8,462 nucleotides of DNA, from positions 1 to 8,462 of the forward strand of contig JAEZDC010000097.1 in assembly GCA_023429825.1 (NCBI GenBank), in the 5' to 3' direction. The stretch comes from Bacteroidota bacterium. Lineage in GTDB: Bacteria; Bacteroidota; Bacteroidia; Chitinophagales; Chitinophagaceae. Within the stretch, counting starts at the first letter, position 1. Each line of letters begins with the position of its first letter. The notes below the pieces were generated by a model. That model was not told the origin of the DNA, did not search any database, and saw nothing but the letters and a program-made list of their open reading frames with translations. Position numbers and translations under genes: made by a program. Below are positions 7,342-8,462 of the stretch, in pieces.

Positions 7342-7512
7342 AGCGATGATTTGAAGAAGGGCAAGTTAAAGCTTTGAAATGAACGGTATGCTCAACTTGA
7401 AGGTCATTTACTATCGCTCGATAATAATACATCAGCAGTGGCAGTAGTAGTGTTCCGAATATTGCCTTAATCAATAACCGGTTCAGGTAAGGGCTGTTTC
7501 GCGGGCCTTATT

Positions 7513-7520
7513 TATTTTTG
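7513..7520 (+). promoter_or_regulatory. Candidate -7 box (TATTTTTG) for the VanZ-family gene
   Basis: TATTTTTG fits TAnnTTTG but ends only 4 bases before the assigned GTG start codon at 7525. If functional, transcription would begin at or just inside the start codon, giving a nearly leaderless message. No clear TTG -33 element lies 17-23 bases upstream, so this may be chance in A/T-rich DNA. Confidence 0.3.
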
Positions 7521-7524
7521 GGCC

Positions 7525-7908
7525 GTGCCCATCAAAAAATATAAATACTGGCCCGCAATAGCCTGGTTTATCACTAGTAATATTTTGTTCTATTTGCCTG
7601 GTTCGGTTATACCTTCTATTGGATTATTTGGAATCCCTCATCTTGATAAGGTGGTTCATTTTATCATATTCTTCGGTATCGTGTATTTATGGCAGATGCC
7701 AGTTTTACGCTCCTCTCGTAAGCATACGACCATTTTATTTTCAATCACTGGGATTGCCATTTGTTATGGTATTGCCGTTGAGTTCATTCAGCAAGAATGG
7801 GTTCGTAACCGATCATTTGACATAGGCGATATTATCGCTGATGCTGTTGGAAGCCTAACCGCTTACATTTATTGCAGGAGAAGGCAGTTGGCTTACCAAA
7901 AAAAATAA
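7525..7908 (+). CDS. VanZ-family membrane protein
   Basis: A 127-residue inner-membrane protein of the VanZ-like family (named after the teicoplanin-resistance accessory protein; most members have no assigned function). Four hydrophobic segments lie at about 9-26, 43-58, 68-88 and 102-117. Family landmarks are in order: LPG at 24-26, the HLDKVVHF block around 39-46, E86 and Q89 in VEFIQQ, and RSFDIGDIIADAVGS at 96-110. The start is GTG at 7525: the frame has no ATG before residue 58, it is closed by TAA at 7468, and the resulting KKYKYWPAIAW N-terminus is typical of the family in this phylum. The last codons (QKK, stop) overlap the T-tract of an opposite-strand terminator. Confidence 0.88.
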   Translation: MPIKKYKYWPAIAWFITSNILFYLPGSVIPSIGLFGIPHLDKVVHFIIFFGIVYLWQMPVLRSSRKHTTILFSITGIAICYGIAVEFIQQEWVRNRSFDIGDIIADAVGSLTAYIYCRRRQLAYQKK

Positions 7909-7928
7909 GCCCCTGTGGAAACAGGGGC
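7898..7928 (-). terminator. Minus-strand intrinsic terminator overlapping the VanZ-family stop
   Basis: GCCCCTGT (7909-7916) and ACAGGGGC (7921-7928) form a perfect 8-base, GC-rich stem with a four-base loop. On the minus strand it is followed by TTA and then eight T (complement of 7898-7908), the expected U-tract. On the plus strand what follows is CGCAACC, with no T-run. The terminator therefore serves leftward transcription, although it may also stall VanZ-gene messages. The nearest intact leftward gene, the M23 peptidase, ends 249 bases before it. Confidence 0.8.
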
Positions 7929-7975
7929 CGCAACCAAAACTAACTGCTTATGAGAAAATTGACTACTTGCTCTTT

Positions 7976-8083
7976 CTATAACGCAAACTCGGTGCCAACT
8001 CTTACATCTTCTTTGTTAAAGGCTTTTAAACCATAACTTTTTTCAATCACCTCTAAGAACCGTGTTGCTAGTGTAAAATTGTA
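7976..8083 (-). pseudogene. Protein-like open tail, possible 3' remnant of a leftward gene
   Basis: Between stop codons on the minus strand lie 35 sense codons and a TAG (7976-7978). They read convincingly like the end of a soluble protein, for example RFLEVIEKSYGLKAF and NKEDVRVGTEFAL, with alternating hydrophobic residues and normal amino-acid balance. There is no ATG in frame; the only plausible start is GTG at 8048-8050, preceded by AGAG, which would give 24 residues. The minus-strand terminator follows 47 bases downstream. I do not recognise the family. It could be a decayed gene's C-terminus, a very small real gene, or chance. Confidence 0.3.
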
Positions 8084-8177
8084 CTATATAAACTGAAATA
8101 AATGCCAAGGGTTTAAAAAAGAATTGTTAATGCTGCTGTGGAAGGTTTACACAAATTCTGGCGACTCCATTCCCAAC

Positions 8178-8462
8178 TTAGTCAAGGCTTTGATTACTGG
8201 CTGCCGCTAGCTTTAGCAGCCGGTCAAATTGTTCGGGTGTAAGGTCATTATAGAAGTAATAGATAGGGTCTACCGGCCTGCCGTTCTTATGTACTTCGTA
8301 ATGGCAATGGGGGCCGGTGCTTTTACCTGTACTGCCGATCCAACCGATCACTTCACCTCGTTTTATAGCTTGACCTCTCCGGGCTTTAATACGAACCATA
8401 TGACCATATAAAGTTTCGTACCCGTATCCATGATCGATCACTACATGATTACCATAACCACC
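8178..8462 (-). CDS. M23-family zinc metallopeptidase, C-terminal part only
   Basis: The last 94 residues of a peptidoglycan-cleaving (LytM/lysostaphin-type) endopeptidase; the gene runs off the right edge, so its N-terminus is unseen. The frame is open from 8462 and begins GGYGNHVVIDHGYGYETLYG, the core strand pair of the domain. H21 in YGHM and the H52-x-H54 motif in TGPHCHYEV are the catalytic His and a zinc ligand; the first zinc His-Asp pair lies off the window. EVIGWIGSTGKSTGPH is intact. It ends in a short helical tail, NDLTPEQFDRLLKLAAASNQSLD region. There is no sign of damage here, so the visible half should be active. Cell-wall remodelling or division is the likely role; envelope localisation cannot be verified without the N-terminus. 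Confidence 0.93.
   Translation of the reverse strand, partial: GGYGNHVVIDHGYGYETLYGHMVRIKARRGQAIKRGEVIGWIGSTGKSTGPHCHYEVHKNGRPVDPIYYFYNDLTPEQFDRLLKLAAASNQSLD

Noticed and set aside
7283..7474. Minus-strand 63-codon frame with a hydrophobic stretch (AIFGTLLLPLLMYYY) ahead of galM
   Set aside because: It would need a TTG start, overlaps the galM coding region by 59 bases and has no recognisable family. The upstream in-frame codons are also open, but no ATG precedes the hydrophobic segment. Probably chance.
7950..8036. Plus-strand 28-codon frame starting ATG (MRKLTTCSFY...) after the hairpin
   Set aside because: There is no -7 box or ribosome site, and it runs antisense to the more protein-like minus-strand tail. 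It has no recognisable leader-peptide features and no regulated gene follows it on that strand.

Overview
The window looks like chromosomal DNA of a Bacteroidota bacterium, most likely a Chitinophagaceae-like member. The reasons are indirect. Protein sequences have the flavour of that group. Shine-Dalgarno sequences are mostly absent. Copies of the phylum's -7 promoter box (TAnnTTTG) sit just ahead of three genes. No ribosomal RNA or other decisive marker is present. The content is mostly housekeeping metabolism; I see no phage, transposase, CRISPR array or defence cluster.

Layout from left to right. (1) The 3' nine-tenths of a glyceraldehyde-3-phosphate / erythrose-4-phosphate dehydrogenase-family gene runs rightward and meets, 12 bases later, a leftward terC-family membrane transporter gene. 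(2) pyrD (dihydroorotate dehydrogenase, class 2) lies upstream of terC on the same strand, 44 bases away, and carries a four-copy heptamer repeat inside its reading frame. (3) Divergent from pyrD is a thiolase gene that ends at a clear intrinsic terminator. A compact inverted-repeat element built from CGCAGAA units follows. (4) A tandem-domain universal stress protein gene comes next, converging on the leftward galM-galK pair with 7 bases between. (5) galM (aldose 1-epimerase) and galK (galactokinase) overlap by one base (TAATG) and form the first two steps of galactose use; galT and galE are not in the window. (6) A small rightward VanZ-family membrane protein begins at GTG. Its last codons overlap a hairpin-plus-T-tract terminator that points the other way. 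(7) About 270 bases then hold no intact gene but contain a leftward, protein-like open tail of 36 codons. (8) The window ends in the C-terminal part of a leftward M23 zinc peptidase.

The genes are functionally mixed: central carbon, pyrimidines, fatty acid or acetoacetyl-CoA chemistry, stress, galactose and cell wall. Only galM-galK is a convincing functional operon; pyrD-terC may be co-transcribed but terC has its own promoter candidate. The observations most worth a second look are the Epd-like phosphate site in the dehydrogenase, the heptamer insertion in pyrD, the CGCAGAA fold-back after the thiolase terminator, and the unexplained leftward coding tail with its terminator between the VanZ and M23 genes.
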